A DNA stretch of 43,818 nt, taken from NCBI GenBank assembly GCA_947478495.1, contig CANJVW010000015.1, positions 1-43,818 on the forward strand. Direction: 5' to 3'. The notes under the pieces were generated by a model that saw only the letters and a program-made list of their open reading frames with translations, was not told the origin of the DNA and made no database searches. Origin of the DNA: Legionellales bacterium. Lineage in GTDB: Bacteria; Pseudomonadota; Gammaproteobacteria; DSM-16500. Position numbers and translations under genes: made by a program. This document shows positions 1 through 7,105 of this stretch, one piece after another. Within the stretch, counting starts at the first letter, position 1, and every line of letters starts with the position of its first letter.

Positions 1-55
1 CCACCAAGCAATGAGCACGGTGGTGGGCACGCAAAGAACGCTTTGCCCACCCTAC
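1..55. repeat. Palindromic intergenic repeat, right half (family R1)
   Basis: Bases 22-29 (GGTGGGCA) pair with 44-51 (TGCCCACC), and the unit ends in CTAC at 55. The same unit in mirror orientation lies at 43757-43818, where it begins GTAGGGTGGGCA. The spacer and second arm visible at each edge suggest a compound element of two hairpins; this edge holds the right half. It is non-coding and lies just upstream of metG. Confidence 0.7.
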
Positions 56-62
56 CTCACTG

Positions 63-83
63 CTTGAAAATTTATTTTTCAAG
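63..83. other. Short perfect hairpin upstream of metG
   Basis: CTTGAAAA (63-70) and TTTTCAAG (76-83) form a perfect 8-bp stem with a 5-base loop. It could be a weak terminator for a gene to the left or part of the metG leader. There is no strong GC core, so its function is uncertain. Confidence 0.35.
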
Positions 84-115
84 ACAGTTGCTACATTAAA
101 TTAGGTAAAAACCCC

Positions 116-1753
116 ATGCCCCGAAAAATCCTCGTCACCTACGCCCTCCCCTATGCTAATGGATCATTGCATTTAGGTCATCTAGTTGGTTTCATTCAAG
201 CCGACATCTGGGTGCGTTTTCAAAAAATGCAGGGGCAAGACTGCGTCTTTATCTCCGGATGCGATGCCCATGGCACACCCATCATGATTCAAGCGGAAAA
301 ATTGGGTATCATGCCTGAAGAGCTGGTCGAACAGTGTCGCGTTGAGCATGCTCGCGATATCGCCTCTTTCTTCGTTCACCTTGATAATTATTACACGACG
401 CACTCTGAAGAAAATAAAGTGTTGATATGTGATGCGTTTAAAAAGCATCAAGACAAAGGCAATATTGTCACTCGCCGCATCAAACAAGCGTTTGACCCTG
501 AAAAGCACATGTTTCTGCCCGATCGTTATATCAAAGGCGATTGCCCGCGTTGCGACGCGAAAGATCAATATGGCGATAATTGCGAATCGTGTGGCGCGAC
601 TTACGCTCCCACAGATTTAAAAAATCCACGCTCCACTCTCTCGGGTGCAACACCGATTGAAAAAGAATCGGAGCATTACTTTTTTCAATTAGAACAGTAC
701 AACGATTTTTTACATCAATGGACACGCGACGGACACTTGCAAGAACAGGTGACACACAAGCTCGACGAGTGGTTTAAGGTGGGATTACAACCCTGGGATA
801 TTTCGCGCGATACACCTTATTTTGGTTTCTCAATCCCCGGTGCGGACAATAAATATTTTTACTGCTGGCTCGATGCGCCGATGGGTTATGTGGCGAGCTT
901 TAAAAACTTCTGCGCAAATCAAACCGATTATAGCGTAGAAGCATACTTCAAATCGGATAGCGATTGCGAGCTCTATCATTTTATCGGTAAAGACATTATT
1001 TATTTTCATGCGCTCTTTTGGCCGGCCGTACTAGAAGGCGCGGATTATCGCACACCAACCGCCATATTTTGCCATGGATTTTTAACGATTAATGGGCAAA
1101 AGATGTCAAAGTCGCGCGGCACCTTCATCCACGCAAAAACCTATCTGGATCATTTACCGCCGGAATATTTTCGGTATTATTTAGCGACCAAGCTCAGTGA
1201 CCGCATTGAAGATCTCGATATTAACTTTGATGATTTCATTCAGCGCATTAATTCCGATTTAATCGGAAAATTTGTGAATATTGCCAGCCGCAGCGCGAGC
1301 TTTATTGCAAAATACTTTGATAACACGCTCTCAGCACAATTATCAGAACCGGCTTTATTTAAATTATTCGTTAAAGAAGGCGATGCCATTGCAGAGCATT
1401 ACGAGAAACGAGAGTACAGTCTCGCCACAAAACGCATCATGGCGCTTGCTGATCGCGCCAATCAATATGTAGATGAGAAAAAACCGTGGTCTATGATCAA
1501 AGATCCCGATCAAAAAAACGCGACGCACGATGTCTGCTCTATGAGCATCAACCTCTTTCGATTATTGGCACTCTATTTAAAACCGATTTTGCCGAACATC
1601 ACCGAAAAGACCGAAGCTTTTCTGAATGTGTCGCCATTAGTCTGGGCGGATAAAAATCACGTTTTATTGAGCACCACCATTCAACCCTTTCAGCCCCTCG
1701 CTGAACGATTAGATAAAACGCATGTAGCAGCACTTCAAGATGCTACAAAATAA
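116..1753 (+). CDS. metG: Methionyl-tRNA synthetase (core form without C-terminal extension)
   Basis: This enzyme charges tRNA-Met with methionine in the cytoplasm, using ATP. The class I signature is HLGH at residues 19-22, and KMSKS lies at residues 329-333. A zinc knuckle is formed by Cys143, Cys146, Cys156 and Cys159 in the connective domain, as in the E. coli type. The protein has 545 residues and ends after the anticodon-binding helical domain. It therefore lacks the C-terminal tRNA-binding/dimerisation domain that brings the E. coli enzyme to about 677 residues. Core-only enzymes exist in other bacteria, so this is a form of the family rather than a broken gene. The chosen ATG follows an AGG-containing purine stretch, and the N-terminus matches the family. 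The last 14 bases overlap the downstream ferredoxin gene, suggesting one transcript. Confidence 0.97.
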   Translation: MPRKILVTYALPYANGSLHLGHLVGFIQADIWVRFQKMQGQDCVFISGCDAHGTPIMIQAEKLGIMPEELVEQCRVEHARDIASFFVHLDNYYTTHSEENKVLICDAFKKHQDKGNIVTRRIKQAFDPEKHMFLPDRYIKGDCPRCDAKDQYGDNCESCGATYAPTDLKNPRSTLSGATPIEKESEHYFFQLEQYNDFLHQWTRDGHLQEQVTHKLDEWFKVGLQPWDISRDTPYFGFSIPGADNKYFYCWLDAPMGYVASFKNFCANQTDYSVEAYFKSDSDCELYHFIGKDIIYFHALFWPAVLEGADYRTPTAIFCHGFLTINGQKMSKSRGTFIHAKTYLDHLPPEYFRYYLATKLSDRIEDLDINFDDFIQRINSDLIGKFVNIASRSASFIAKYFDNTLSAQLSEPALFKLFVKEGDAIAEHYEKREYSLATKRIMALADRANQYVDEKKPWSMIKDPDQKNATHDVCSMSINLFRLLALYLKPILPNITEKTEAFLNVSPLVWADKNHVLLSTTIQPFQPLAERLDKTHVAALQDATK

Positions 1754-2105
1754 ATACCAACCTCGGGTTGCTGTCATTCGAGAAGCGGAATGCATTGGCT
1801 GCATCAAATGCATTACCGCGTGCCCCGCGGATGCGATTTTAGGACGCAACAAGATGATGCACACAGTCATCGCGGATGAGTGCATCGGATGCGAACTCTG
1901 CGTTGCACCTTGCCCGGTCGACTGCATCGAGATGGTTCCACTCATTACCCCCATCGATACGCTACAACGCGCTGCGGTCTTTAAACAACGCTACCAGGCA
2001 AGAAAAAAACGATTAGAGCGAAAAGCAGTGAGCGCCATCTCAGCGCCTACCGATGATAAAACATCCTATATCAAAGCCGCTTTAGAAAGGGCGAAAAAAA
2101 AATAA
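1740..2105 (+). CDS. RnfB-like 2[4Fe-4S] ferredoxin
   Basis: This is a small electron-transfer protein of 121 residues with two complete [4Fe-4S] cluster motifs: Cys18, Cys21, Cys24, Cys28 and Cys48, Cys51, Cys54, Cys58. The spacing and the [12 protein letters not shown]-type sequence are those of the ferredoxin part of RnfB. The usual N-terminal membrane anchor and Fe-S domain of full RnfB are absent, and no other rnf gene is present. It is better described as a short RnfB-like ferredoxin than as a subunit of an Rnf complex. The C-terminal 50 residues are basic and helical. The start codon lies inside the end of metG, so the two genes are translationally linked. Confidence 0.85.
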   Translation: MLQNKYQPRVAVIREAECIGCIKCITACPADAILGRNKMMHTVIADECIGCELCVAPCPVDCIEMVPLITPIDTLQRAAVFKQRYQARKKRLERKAVSAISAPTDDKTSYIKAALERAKKK

Positions 2106-2135
2106 TGAAGCAGCTTGCATCAATAACGTATATTA

Positions 2136-2164
2136 CCTAAAATACGTAATATACGTATTTTAGG
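2136..2164. promoter_or_regulatory. Probable autoregulatory operator of the toxin-antitoxin operon
   Basis: CCTAAAATACGTA (2136-2148) and TACGTATTTTAGG (2152-2164) form a perfect 13-bp inverted repeat around a 3-base centre, ending 8 bases before the antitoxin ATG. A related TACGTATATT-type half site lies just upstream. Phd/YefM antitoxins usually bind such palindromes to repress their own operon; that role here is inferred from position. Confidence 0.75.
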
Positions 2165-2172
2165 AAATAGCC

Positions 2173-2403
2173 ATGAGAGCAACCGCAACAGAACTCAACA
2201 AACATCCAGGCAAATATATCAATCAAGCCATTAAAGAGCCTGTTATTCTGGAAAGATCTGGCCATCCGGTTGCAGTAATCGTTTCCTATGAGCGATACAT
2301 ACAGCTTGAAGATGCTTATTGGGGAGAATTAGCCACCTCAGCTGAAAAAGCGAAAAAGATAGGTAAAAAAGCAACATTGGATTTTTTAAAAAGTGATAAG
2401 TGA
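2173..2403 (+). CDS. Phd/YefM-family antitoxin
   Basis: This 76-residue protein has the typical Phd/YefM layout. A DNA-binding N-terminal part begins MRATATELNKHPGKYINQ and contains the family phrase PVILERSGHPVAVIVSYERY. A lysine-rich C-terminal tail follows and would wrap the toxin. Its expected roles are neutralising the downstream RelE-like toxin and repressing the operon through the 2136-2164 palindrome. Its TGA stop overlaps the ATG of the toxin gene, the usual coupling in such modules. The exact antitoxin subfamily is not resolved. Confidence 0.88.
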   Translation: MRATATELNKHPGKYINQAIKEPVILERSGHPVAVIVSYERYIQLEDAYWGELATSAEKAKKIGKKATLDFLKSDK

Positions 2404-2684
2404 TGCTAATACTCGATTTAACGCTCAAAGCCAAAAAATTTATTGAATCCCTGCCCCCGAAGCATCAGAGGCAAATAAAAAATGCTATTCTAGCGCTGCA
2501 AGAAACACCTATTCCACACGATGCTAAAAAACTACTAGGGTATGAAAACTACACCCGCATAGACACAGGAGAGCATCGCATCATTTATCAATTTAAACCT
2601 AAAAATAAATCAATAACCGTTCTTCTTGTTGAAAAACGTAACGATGATGCTATTTATCGGGTTGCTAAACGATATCTCAAATAA
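2403..2684 (+). CDS. RelE/ParE-family toxin
   Basis: This is a basic protein of 93 residues with the RelE fold pattern: an N-terminal helix rich in lysine (AKKFIESLPPKHQRQI), then strands ending in YTRIDTGEHRIIYQF and a C-terminal ERNDDAIYRVAKR-type segment. RelE-type members cleave ribosome-bound mRNA and ParE-type members poison gyrase; the sequence alone does not decide between them, although GEHRIIYQ resembles the RelE side. The ATG at 2403 overlaps the antitoxin stop. A GTG one codon earlier is possible but less likely. The gene converges with and overlaps the end of the HepT-like gene by 8 bases. Confidence 0.88.
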   Translation: MLILDLTLKAKKFIESLPPKHQRQIKNAILALQETPIPHDAKKLLGYENYTRIDTGEHRIIYQFKPKNKSITVLLVEKRNDDAIYRVAKRYLK

Positions 2685-3042
2685 TCGCTATTTCTTTGAT
2701 TTCTTGAATCTGCTCGCCAATGATAGGCAAATCCTGCTCGATTCTGTTCCACAGCATTTTCAAATCGACATTGAAATAATGATGCGTCATGTACTGATCG
2801 AGTGAATGCAAAATATCCCATGCAATATCGGACTGTTCCGCCACAAACTCAGGATGAAAATGGGCTAACTCATGGGAGGCATGACCCACGATCGCTAAAT
2901 TACGAAGTACAGCATCTTGAACTAGTGTGTCTTTCGCAAATTCCGCTTCATCCACATCATCCATGTAATCAAACATTCGCTTTAATGCTTCCAATATATG
3001 TTCGACATAACCGAGAGCGCTTAATGCATTATCCTTTGTCAT
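2677..3042 (-). CDS. HepT-like (DUF86/HEPN) protein, no partner MntA
   Basis: This all-helical protein of 121 residues carries the DUF86/HepT phrase RNLAIVGHA, in which Arg47 and His54 form an Rx6H HEPN motif. HepT proteins are RNase toxins neutralised by the nucleotidyltransferase antitoxin MntA. No MntA-like gene is adjacent, so this one is an orphan. Its AAGGAG ribosome-binding site overlaps the stop codon of the upstream MFS gene, 10 bases away, so both are probably on one transcript. Whether it is toxic or only a structural HEPN protein cannot be told. Confidence 0.72.
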   Translation of the reverse strand: MTKDNALSALGYVEHILEALKRMFDYMDDVDEAEFAKDTLVQDAVLRNLAIVGHASHELAHFHPEFVAEQSDIAWDILHSLDQYMTHHYFNVDLKMLWNRIEQDLPIIGEQIQEIKEIAII

Positions 3043-3052
3043 ATCATTCTCC

Positions 3053-4324
3053 TTAATTCATTGACTTGAAGAGCATCTTCCTTAAAACCCACAAACAACC
3101 GAGCGCAATCAGGAGATACAATGGCAGCAATGACAGCGCCCATTGAAAGCTTTGCACTGAAAAATAATGCACTCCATTGACTATTTTCCCATCCCAGAAA
3201 ATATCGAGCATTTTTCCAATCACAGGCTCTGTGATAGACCCTAATAATGCATCACCCGTGTTGATTAAAGCAACTACTGTCGCTGCAAATCCGATGGGGT
3301 TGATCTCCTTGCCAATCGAAAAACAGGCCATATAAGAGCCCATTCCAAATCCAAAGACAAACAACAAGGTCCCTAGAAGAAATAATGGCAAGCTATTCAC
3401 GTAAATCACTAAAATGAGCGATACCAGAGCAATTAACGTCCCTAAAAAAGTCATTCGCAGACGCTGATTCAGCGTTCCCGCAAAATAACCCAATACCGGT
3501 CCACCAACCCCAAATCCTAAGAATAGGCAGGATGAAAAAGAAGCCGCTTGGGTTGCCGTTAAGTGATAAGCCTCTTCAAAAAAGGGATTGCCCCATAGTC
3601 CGCCTAGCACCGCGACAGGCGTAAAGGCAAGACCACTGTAAAGCATTAAAATCCAATTTTTCTTATCTTTTAAAATCAGCATAATGTTGTTAAAAGCAAC
3701 TGCCGAGGTCGTGACGCCAACTGAAACAGGCGTTTTTTTATCCCGCACCACCATCCAAAATAAAGTCGCCAACGCAATGCCAAAGCAACCGCAATAGAGT
3801 AACCCCAACCGCCAGCCAAAATGCATCGCTAAAAAAGCCAGCGGAATTTGGCCGCACATCGCGCCGATCATGCAGGCTGTTCCGCAGAAACCGTCAACTA
3901 ATGCCACTCTGTTCGGCTTAAACCACAGGACCGACATTTTCATGTAACCAATGGTCATAAAAGCCGTTCCTACCCCCATGAAGGCACGATAGAGTCCCGC
4001 AGCACCCAAAGACTGCGCTTGGCTGAAGCTAAAGACAGCGAACCCCGATAGACCGATCGCAAATGTCATTAAATAGCGGGGGCTATAACGATCCAGTAAA
4101 ACCCCTGCAAATAGCTGTGCAATGAGATAGGCATAAAAGTAAGTTGCGGCCAAATTGCCGAGACCCGCTCCATTAACATGAAAGGCCCGCATTAAATCAG
4201 CCGTCATCACGCTGGGCGAGATTTGCAATACGTATTTATAAGCGGCAAACAAGGCACAAAGAAAAATGACCGCTATCGGGTAATATTGGTTAAAAAAAGA
4301 CCTGCTATCCGACTGCAATGACAT
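3053..4324 (-). CDS. MFS transporter of the Legionella/Coxiella Pht-like type
   Basis: This inner-membrane carrier has about 12 hydrophobic segments over 423 residues. The N-terminal part resembles the Legionella/Coxiella major facilitator group that includes the Pht amino-acid and nucleoside carriers, and the loop after the second segment reads AGVLLDRYSPR. The substrate cannot be read from sequence. The ATG at 4324 is preferred because GGGGG lies about 9 bases upstream; a longer reading from 4381 adds 19 residues without a signal for translation. The gene is divergent from rpsP and is followed by the HepT-like gene. Confidence 0.85.
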   Translation of the reverse strand: MSLQSDSRSFFNQYYPIAVIFLCALFAAYKYVLQISPSVMTADLMRAFHVNGAGLGNLAATYFYAYLIAQLFAGVLLDRYSPRYLMTFAIGLSGFAVFSFSQAQSLGAAGLYRAFMGVGTAFMTIGYMKMSVLWFKPNRVALVDGFCGTACMIGAMCGQIPLAFLAMHFGWRLGLLYCGCFGIALATLFWMVVRDKKTPVSVGVTTSAVAFNNIMLILKDKKNWILMLYSGLAFTPVAVLGGLWGNPFFEEAYHLTATQAASFSSCLFLGFGVGGPVLGYFAGTLNQRLRMTFLGTLIALVSLILVIYVNSLPLFLLGTLLFVFGFGMGSYMACFSIGKEINPIGFAATVVALINTGDALLGSITEPVIGKMLDIFWDGKIVNGVHYFSVQSFQWALSLLPLYLLIALGCLWVLRKMLFKSMN

Positions 4325-4374
4325 GGGTATCCCCCTAGACTTCAAAATATCCGCGATTGTACCGCAATGAGTTG

Positions 4375-4403
4375 TTTGCAAGTAGAAAAATCTCGCGTAT
4401 AAT
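4375..4403 (+). promoter_or_regulatory. Promoter of the rpsP operon
   Basis: TTTGCA (4375-4380), a 17-base spacer and a perfect TATAAT (4398-4403) give a strong sigma70-type promoter reading toward rpsP. The expected start of transcription is about 4410, leaving a leader of roughly 190 bases. Confidence 0.7.
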
Positions 4404-4598
4404 TCGTGACCTTTGATCAGGACTTCTCGCTCTAACGAGCGAAAACTCCTTACCTTTATTAGATGCTTCGCAAAAGTGCGACTTTTGCTTGCACTTATGA
4501 GGGGAGAATCGCGATTCCCCCTCTAAGAATACCCCATCGCGTAGGGTCAGCGGGAAACCCGCTGACATTTAATGAAAGTTAAGATAAGGACTAAAGAA
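4404..4598 (+). promoter_or_regulatory. Hairpin-rich leader of the rpsP operon
   Basis: Four inverted repeats follow one another. The first has stems at 4427-4432 and 4437-4442. The second has 4470-4477 and 4481-4488, a perfect 8-bp stem. The third is an interrupted GGGG/CCCC stem around the self-complementary GAATCGCGATTC at about 4501-4520. The fourth has 4546-4554 and 4558-4566, a perfect 9-bp stem with an AAA loop. AAGGA at 4586-4590 is the rpsP ribosome-binding site. The arrangement suggests attenuation or ribosomal-protein feedback, but no known leader type is recognised. Decayed intergenic repeats are the alternative. Confidence 0.5.
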
Positions 4599-4856
4599 AT
4601 GGTAGTAATACGCTTATCGCGTGGCGGTGCAAAGAAACGCCCTTTTTATCAGATTGTCGTGAGTGATAAACGATGTCCTCGTGACGGTCGTTGCATTGAA
4701 CGCATTGGTTACTTTAACCCGATTGCGACAGGAAAAGAAGTTCGCTTACAGCTGCAACATGATCGCGCCTTGCATTGGATGTCGGTTGGTGCGCAACCGT
4801 CTGATCGCGTACGTCAACTGATCAAGCAATTTGAAGGGCAAGCCGCTGCTAAGTAA
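4599..4856 (+). CDS. rpsP: 30S ribosomal protein S16
   Basis: S16 binds 16S rRNA and stabilises the 30S platform. The 85-residue protein begins [20 protein letters not shown], matching the family from its first residue, and contains [11 protein letters not shown]. The ATG at 4599 has AAGGA 8 bases upstream. An in-frame ATG at 4572 would add nine residues not seen in S16, so it is rejected. It is the first gene of the classical rpsP-rimM-trmD-rplS operon. Its last 26 bases overlap the reading frame of rimM. Confidence 0.95.
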   Translation: MVVIRLSRGGAKKRPFYQIVVSDKRCPRDGRCIERIGYFNPIATGKEVRLQLQHDRALHWMSVGAQPSDRVRQLIKQFEGQAAAK

Positions 4857-5346
4857 CAACGATGCGGTTGTTGTTGGACACTTGGGCTCGTCGCACGGTG
4901 TGCAGGGTTGGGTTAAGCTGCGTTCTTTTACAGAACCCAGAGACCAAATCCTGGAGTATAAAAAGTGGTATATCGGCGCGCCTGATCACTGGGAGCCTAT
5001 TAAACCGATAGCCACTCGCGTACAGCACCAACAAATTGTTGTTAAGTTTGCGGGAGTGGATACACCCGAGCAGGCCAGGTTGCTGACGCACAAATATATT
5101 GCGGTAGAGCGCTCTCAATTGCCACGCCTCGGCGTCGGTGAGTATTATTGGAGTGATTTAGAAGGCATGCGTGTCTTCGATCAGCATGAAGTTGATCTTG
5201 GCATTGTCTCGCATTTGCTTGAAACAGGATCGAATGACGTATTGATTGTTAAAGGTGAAAAGGAACACGCTATCCCTTATTTGCCTGATGTGATCGTTCA
5301 TGTTGATTTAAATGAACGAATAATACGTATTAACTGGGAATTGTGA
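4831..5346 (+). CDS. rimM: 16S rRNA processing protein RimM
   Basis: RimM assists maturation of the 30S head by binding S19. The N-terminal RimM barrel includes [20 protein letters not shown], and the C-terminal PRC-barrel part contains YYWSDLEGM and [12 protein letters not shown]. The length of 171 residues is normal. The start is uncertain. The only canonical-type start ahead of the conserved part is TTG at 4831, inside rpsP, without a good ribosome-binding site. Translation may be coupled to rpsP. The gene is followed by a 178-bp palindrome instead of running directly into trmD. Confidence 0.92.
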   Translation: MKGKPLLSNNDAVVVGHLGSSHGVQGWVKLRSFTEPRDQILEYKKWYIGAPDHWEPIKPIATRVQHQQIVVKFAGVDTPEQARLLTHKYIAVERSQLPRLGVGEYYWSDLEGMRVFDQHEVDLGIVSHLLETGSNDVLIVKGEKEHAIPYLPDVIVHVDLNERIIRINWEL

Positions 5347-5524
5347 TACCTTTCTTGCCTCAAGATGCGGCTTTTGTAACGCCCAGCTTGCGAGCAGTTA
5401 AGAGGTTCTGATTCAGAAAAATAGGCGCCATACTCATTGTATGGCAACATTTTTCGATTGAAGAACGTTTTAAATGCGACGCAAGATGGGATGTTAAAAA
5501 CCGTATCTTGAGGCAAGAGAGGTA
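5347..5524. repeat. Full-length 178-bp imperfect palindrome between rimM and trmD
   Basis: The outer arms, 5347-5370 and 5501-5524, are complementary over 24 positions with two mismatches. The complementarity continues inward with more mismatches to a centre near GCCATAC/GTATGGC around 5430-5446, so the entire segment can fold into one hairpin. It starts immediately after the rimM stop and ends three bases before the trmD start. Its right end, GAGAGGTA, supplies the trmD ribosome-binding site. No gene is inside. It looks like a miniature palindromic element that inserted into the operon and was retained. Confidence 0.8.
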
Positions 5525-5527
5525 TAT

Positions 5528-6277
5528 GTGTGGTTCGGGATTGTGACGCTACTTCCTGAGATGTTTGCCAGTCTGCAATCGGGTGTCACAGGGCGAGCAA
5601 TCCGAGAAAATAAACTAGAAATGGCGTACTGGAACCCACGAGATTTTGCGGAGGGCTCCTACAAAAAAGTAGATGATCGCCCTTACGGTGGCGGTCCAGG
5701 CATGCTGATGATGGCGCAGCCTTTGCAGAGCGCCATTCAGGCGGCTAGAAAAGCCTCTCCTGGTGCTCGATCAACGGTTGTGTACCTTTCTCCTCAGGGG
5801 AAACGCTTTGATCAGCAGGCAGCGAGTAATTTGCACGACAAGAAAAATGTGATTTTAGTGGCAGGACGGTACGAAGGCATTGATGAACGGCTATTCGCCC
5901 ATGATATTGATGAAGAGTGGTCGATCGGTGATTATGTGTTATCAGGCGGCGAATTAGCTGCCATGGTCATGATTGACGCGATCGCACGCTTGATACCGGG
6001 CGTGTTAGGTCATGAGGATTCAGCGGCTGAGGACTCGCTAAGTGCGGGATTATTAAAATATCCGCAATATACTCGGCCAGAAAGCTTCCAAGATGCCCGC
6101 GTGCCAGATATACTGCTCTCCGGACATCATGAAGATATTGCACGATGGCGCCTCAAGCAGTCTTTGGGCAGCACATGGTCAAAACGACCAGATTTATTGA
6201 ATAAGCTAACACTCAATGAAATTGAGATAGCGTTATTAAACGAGTTTATTAGAGAGAAGGAAATAAGCAATGAGTAA
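5528..6277 (+). CDS. trmD: tRNA (guanine-N1)-methyltransferase TrmD
   Basis: TrmD methylates G37 of tRNAs with a G36, using S-adenosylmethionine, and prevents +1 frameshifting. The 249 residues are full length. The N-terminus [13 protein letters not shown], the substrate loop [12 protein letters not shown] and the trefoil-knot region [19 protein letters not shown] are all present. Translation begins at GTG 5528, the codon that fits the family N-terminus; the nearby ATG at 5526 is out of frame. The ribosome-binding site GAGAGG lies in the terminal arm of the preceding palindrome, which may limit initiation. The gene overlaps rplS by 8 bases. Confidence 0.96.
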   Translation: MWFGIVTLLPEMFASLQSGVTGRAIRENKLEMAYWNPRDFAEGSYKKVDDRPYGGGPGMLMMAQPLQSAIQAARKASPGARSTVVYLSPQGKRFDQQAASNLHDKKNVILVAGRYEGIDERLFAHDIDEEWSIGDYVLSGGELAAMVMIDAIARLIPGVLGHEDSAAEDSLSAGLLKYPQYTRPESFQDARVPDILLSGHHEDIARWRLKQSLGSTWSKRPDLLNKLTLNEIEIALLNEFIREKEISNE

Positions 6278-6695
6278 GATGAACAATATTATTCGCATTC
6301 TCGAGAACGAGCAAATGCAATCCTTGAATAAAGTGCTCCCCCGCTTTTCACCGGGCGATACCGTTGTCGTTCAAGTCCAAGTCAAAGAAGTTAAAGAAGG
6401 AAAGGACGGCGGCGAACGCATTCGATTGCAAGCGTTTGAAGGCGTTGTCATCGCTAAACGTAATCGCGGTTTAAACTCTGCCTTTACCGTGCGAAAAGTG
6501 TCACACGGCATCAGCGTAGAACGCGTATTCCAAACCTACAGTCCCGTCACTGCCAGCGTTGAATTAAAGCGTCGCGGTGAAGTCCGTCGCGCTAAATTGT
6601 ACTACATGCGCAAATTACGCGGCAAAGCAGCTCGTATTCGTGAAAAACTCGGTAGCAAAAACGATTCATACGATACCACTACTGCTGCTGAATAA
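6270..6695 (+). CDS. rplS: 50S ribosomal protein L19
   Basis: L19 sits at the 30S-50S interface. Family phrases include [49 protein letters not shown] and [17 protein letters not shown]. At 141 residues it is longer than the E. coli protein (115), through a charged insertion near residue 45 and a tail of about 15 residues. It is the last gene of the ribosomal operon and is followed at once by a strong hairpin and a T run. Confidence 0.96.
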   Translation: MSKMNNIIRILENEQMQSLNKVLPRFSPGDTVVVQVQVKEVKEGKDGGERIRLQAFEGVVIAKRNRGLNSAFTVRKVSHGISVERVFQTYSPVTASVELKRRGEVRRAKLYYMRKLRGKAARIREKLGSKNDSYDTTTAAE

Positions 6696-6697
6696 AA

Positions 6698-6790
6698 AAC
6701 CTGTCGCCCCGAAAAATCCCGCCCTCTGACTGTGATTAGAAAAATTGTCGGTAACGCGAGGATTTGTTCGGGGTGACAGGTTATTTTTTG
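6698..6790 (+). terminator. Probable rplS-operon terminator formed by an R2-family palindromic repeat
   Basis: AACCTGTCGCCCCGAA (from 6698) pairs with TTCGGGGTGACAGGTT (ending 6782) with one mismatch, and the arms extend inward. ATTTTTTG follows, which gives a terminator-like structure three bases after the rplS stop. The interior sequence recurs at 16441-16526 and 25213-25640, so this is a dispersed repeat used as a terminator. Confidence 0.7.
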
Positions 6791-6802
6791 TTCGAATTTA
6801 TA

Positions 6803-6831
6803 TTGACAACCCTCTACTGTTTGATTATTGT
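6803..6831 (+). promoter_or_regulatory. Candidate promoter upstream of a non-coding stretch
   Basis: A perfect TTGACA (6803-6808) is followed after 17 bases by TATTGT (6826-6831). It lies directly after the rplS terminator and reads into 240 bases without an intact gene. Confidence 0.45.
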
Positions 6832-6837
6832 GTCGCC

Positions 6838-7062
6838 ACAATATAATTAAATCAGCTCTCAAATAGCCGCTCGCGACAACCTGGGAAAATGCACTATCTA
6901 CGAAGCGAAGAAATGCTCCGCCACCCAGCTAGTCCTAAGCATATGAAGCACTCGACTCGCCGATTTTGAAAAAATCGTTCTCGGCAAAAAGGAAGATGGT
7001 GCTGCTGTCACAGACGCCAGATCTCCTAGCCCATAAATCGCTATATTAGTTCTTCTTTTTTA
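6838..7062 (+). ncRNA. Possible small RNA or decayed gene between rplS and cinA
   Basis: This stretch holds no intact reading frame but sits behind a good promoter. It contains several possible stems: CTGGG/CCCAG near 6890-6936, GCCGA/TCGGC enclosing an AT-rich hairpin near 6959-6986, and an AGAT...ATCT stem near 6994-7024. Its ends, AATATA near 6839 and TATATT near 7042, can close. It ends in TTCTTCTTTTTT near 7051-7062. The length of about 210-225 nt would suit a 6S-type RNA, but I do not recognise conserved 6S positions. One plus frame also reads like a broken coding fragment (DNLGKCTIYEAKK, then LADFEKIVLGKKEDGAAV after a stop). Both readings remain open. Confidence 0.3.
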
Positions 7063-7066
7063 GGTC

Positions 7067-7072
7067 TATAAT
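7067..7072 (+). promoter_or_regulatory. -10 element for cinA
   Basis: A perfect TATAAT lies 34 bases ahead of the cinA ATG. There is no good -35 box at normal spacing, so its strength is unclear. A GTGAGG ribosome-binding site precedes the start. Confidence 0.45.
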
Positions 7073-7105
7073 AATCCTCATCTCAAATTGAAGTGAGGTT
7101 GCATC

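Noticed and set aside
116-1753. metG considered truncated
   Set aside because: All catalytic and anticodon-binding parts are present; core-only methionyl-tRNA synthetases are a known form.
4335-4568. Open frame on the minus strand between the MFS gene and rpsP
   Set aside because: It is made of the hairpin-rich leader read backwards and overlaps the MFS start; no protein-like pattern or ribosome-binding site.
6602-6862. Minus-strand frame over the end of rplS and the terminator
   Set aside because: It covers the R2 palindrome and the rplS end; it is not supported by start signals or conservation.
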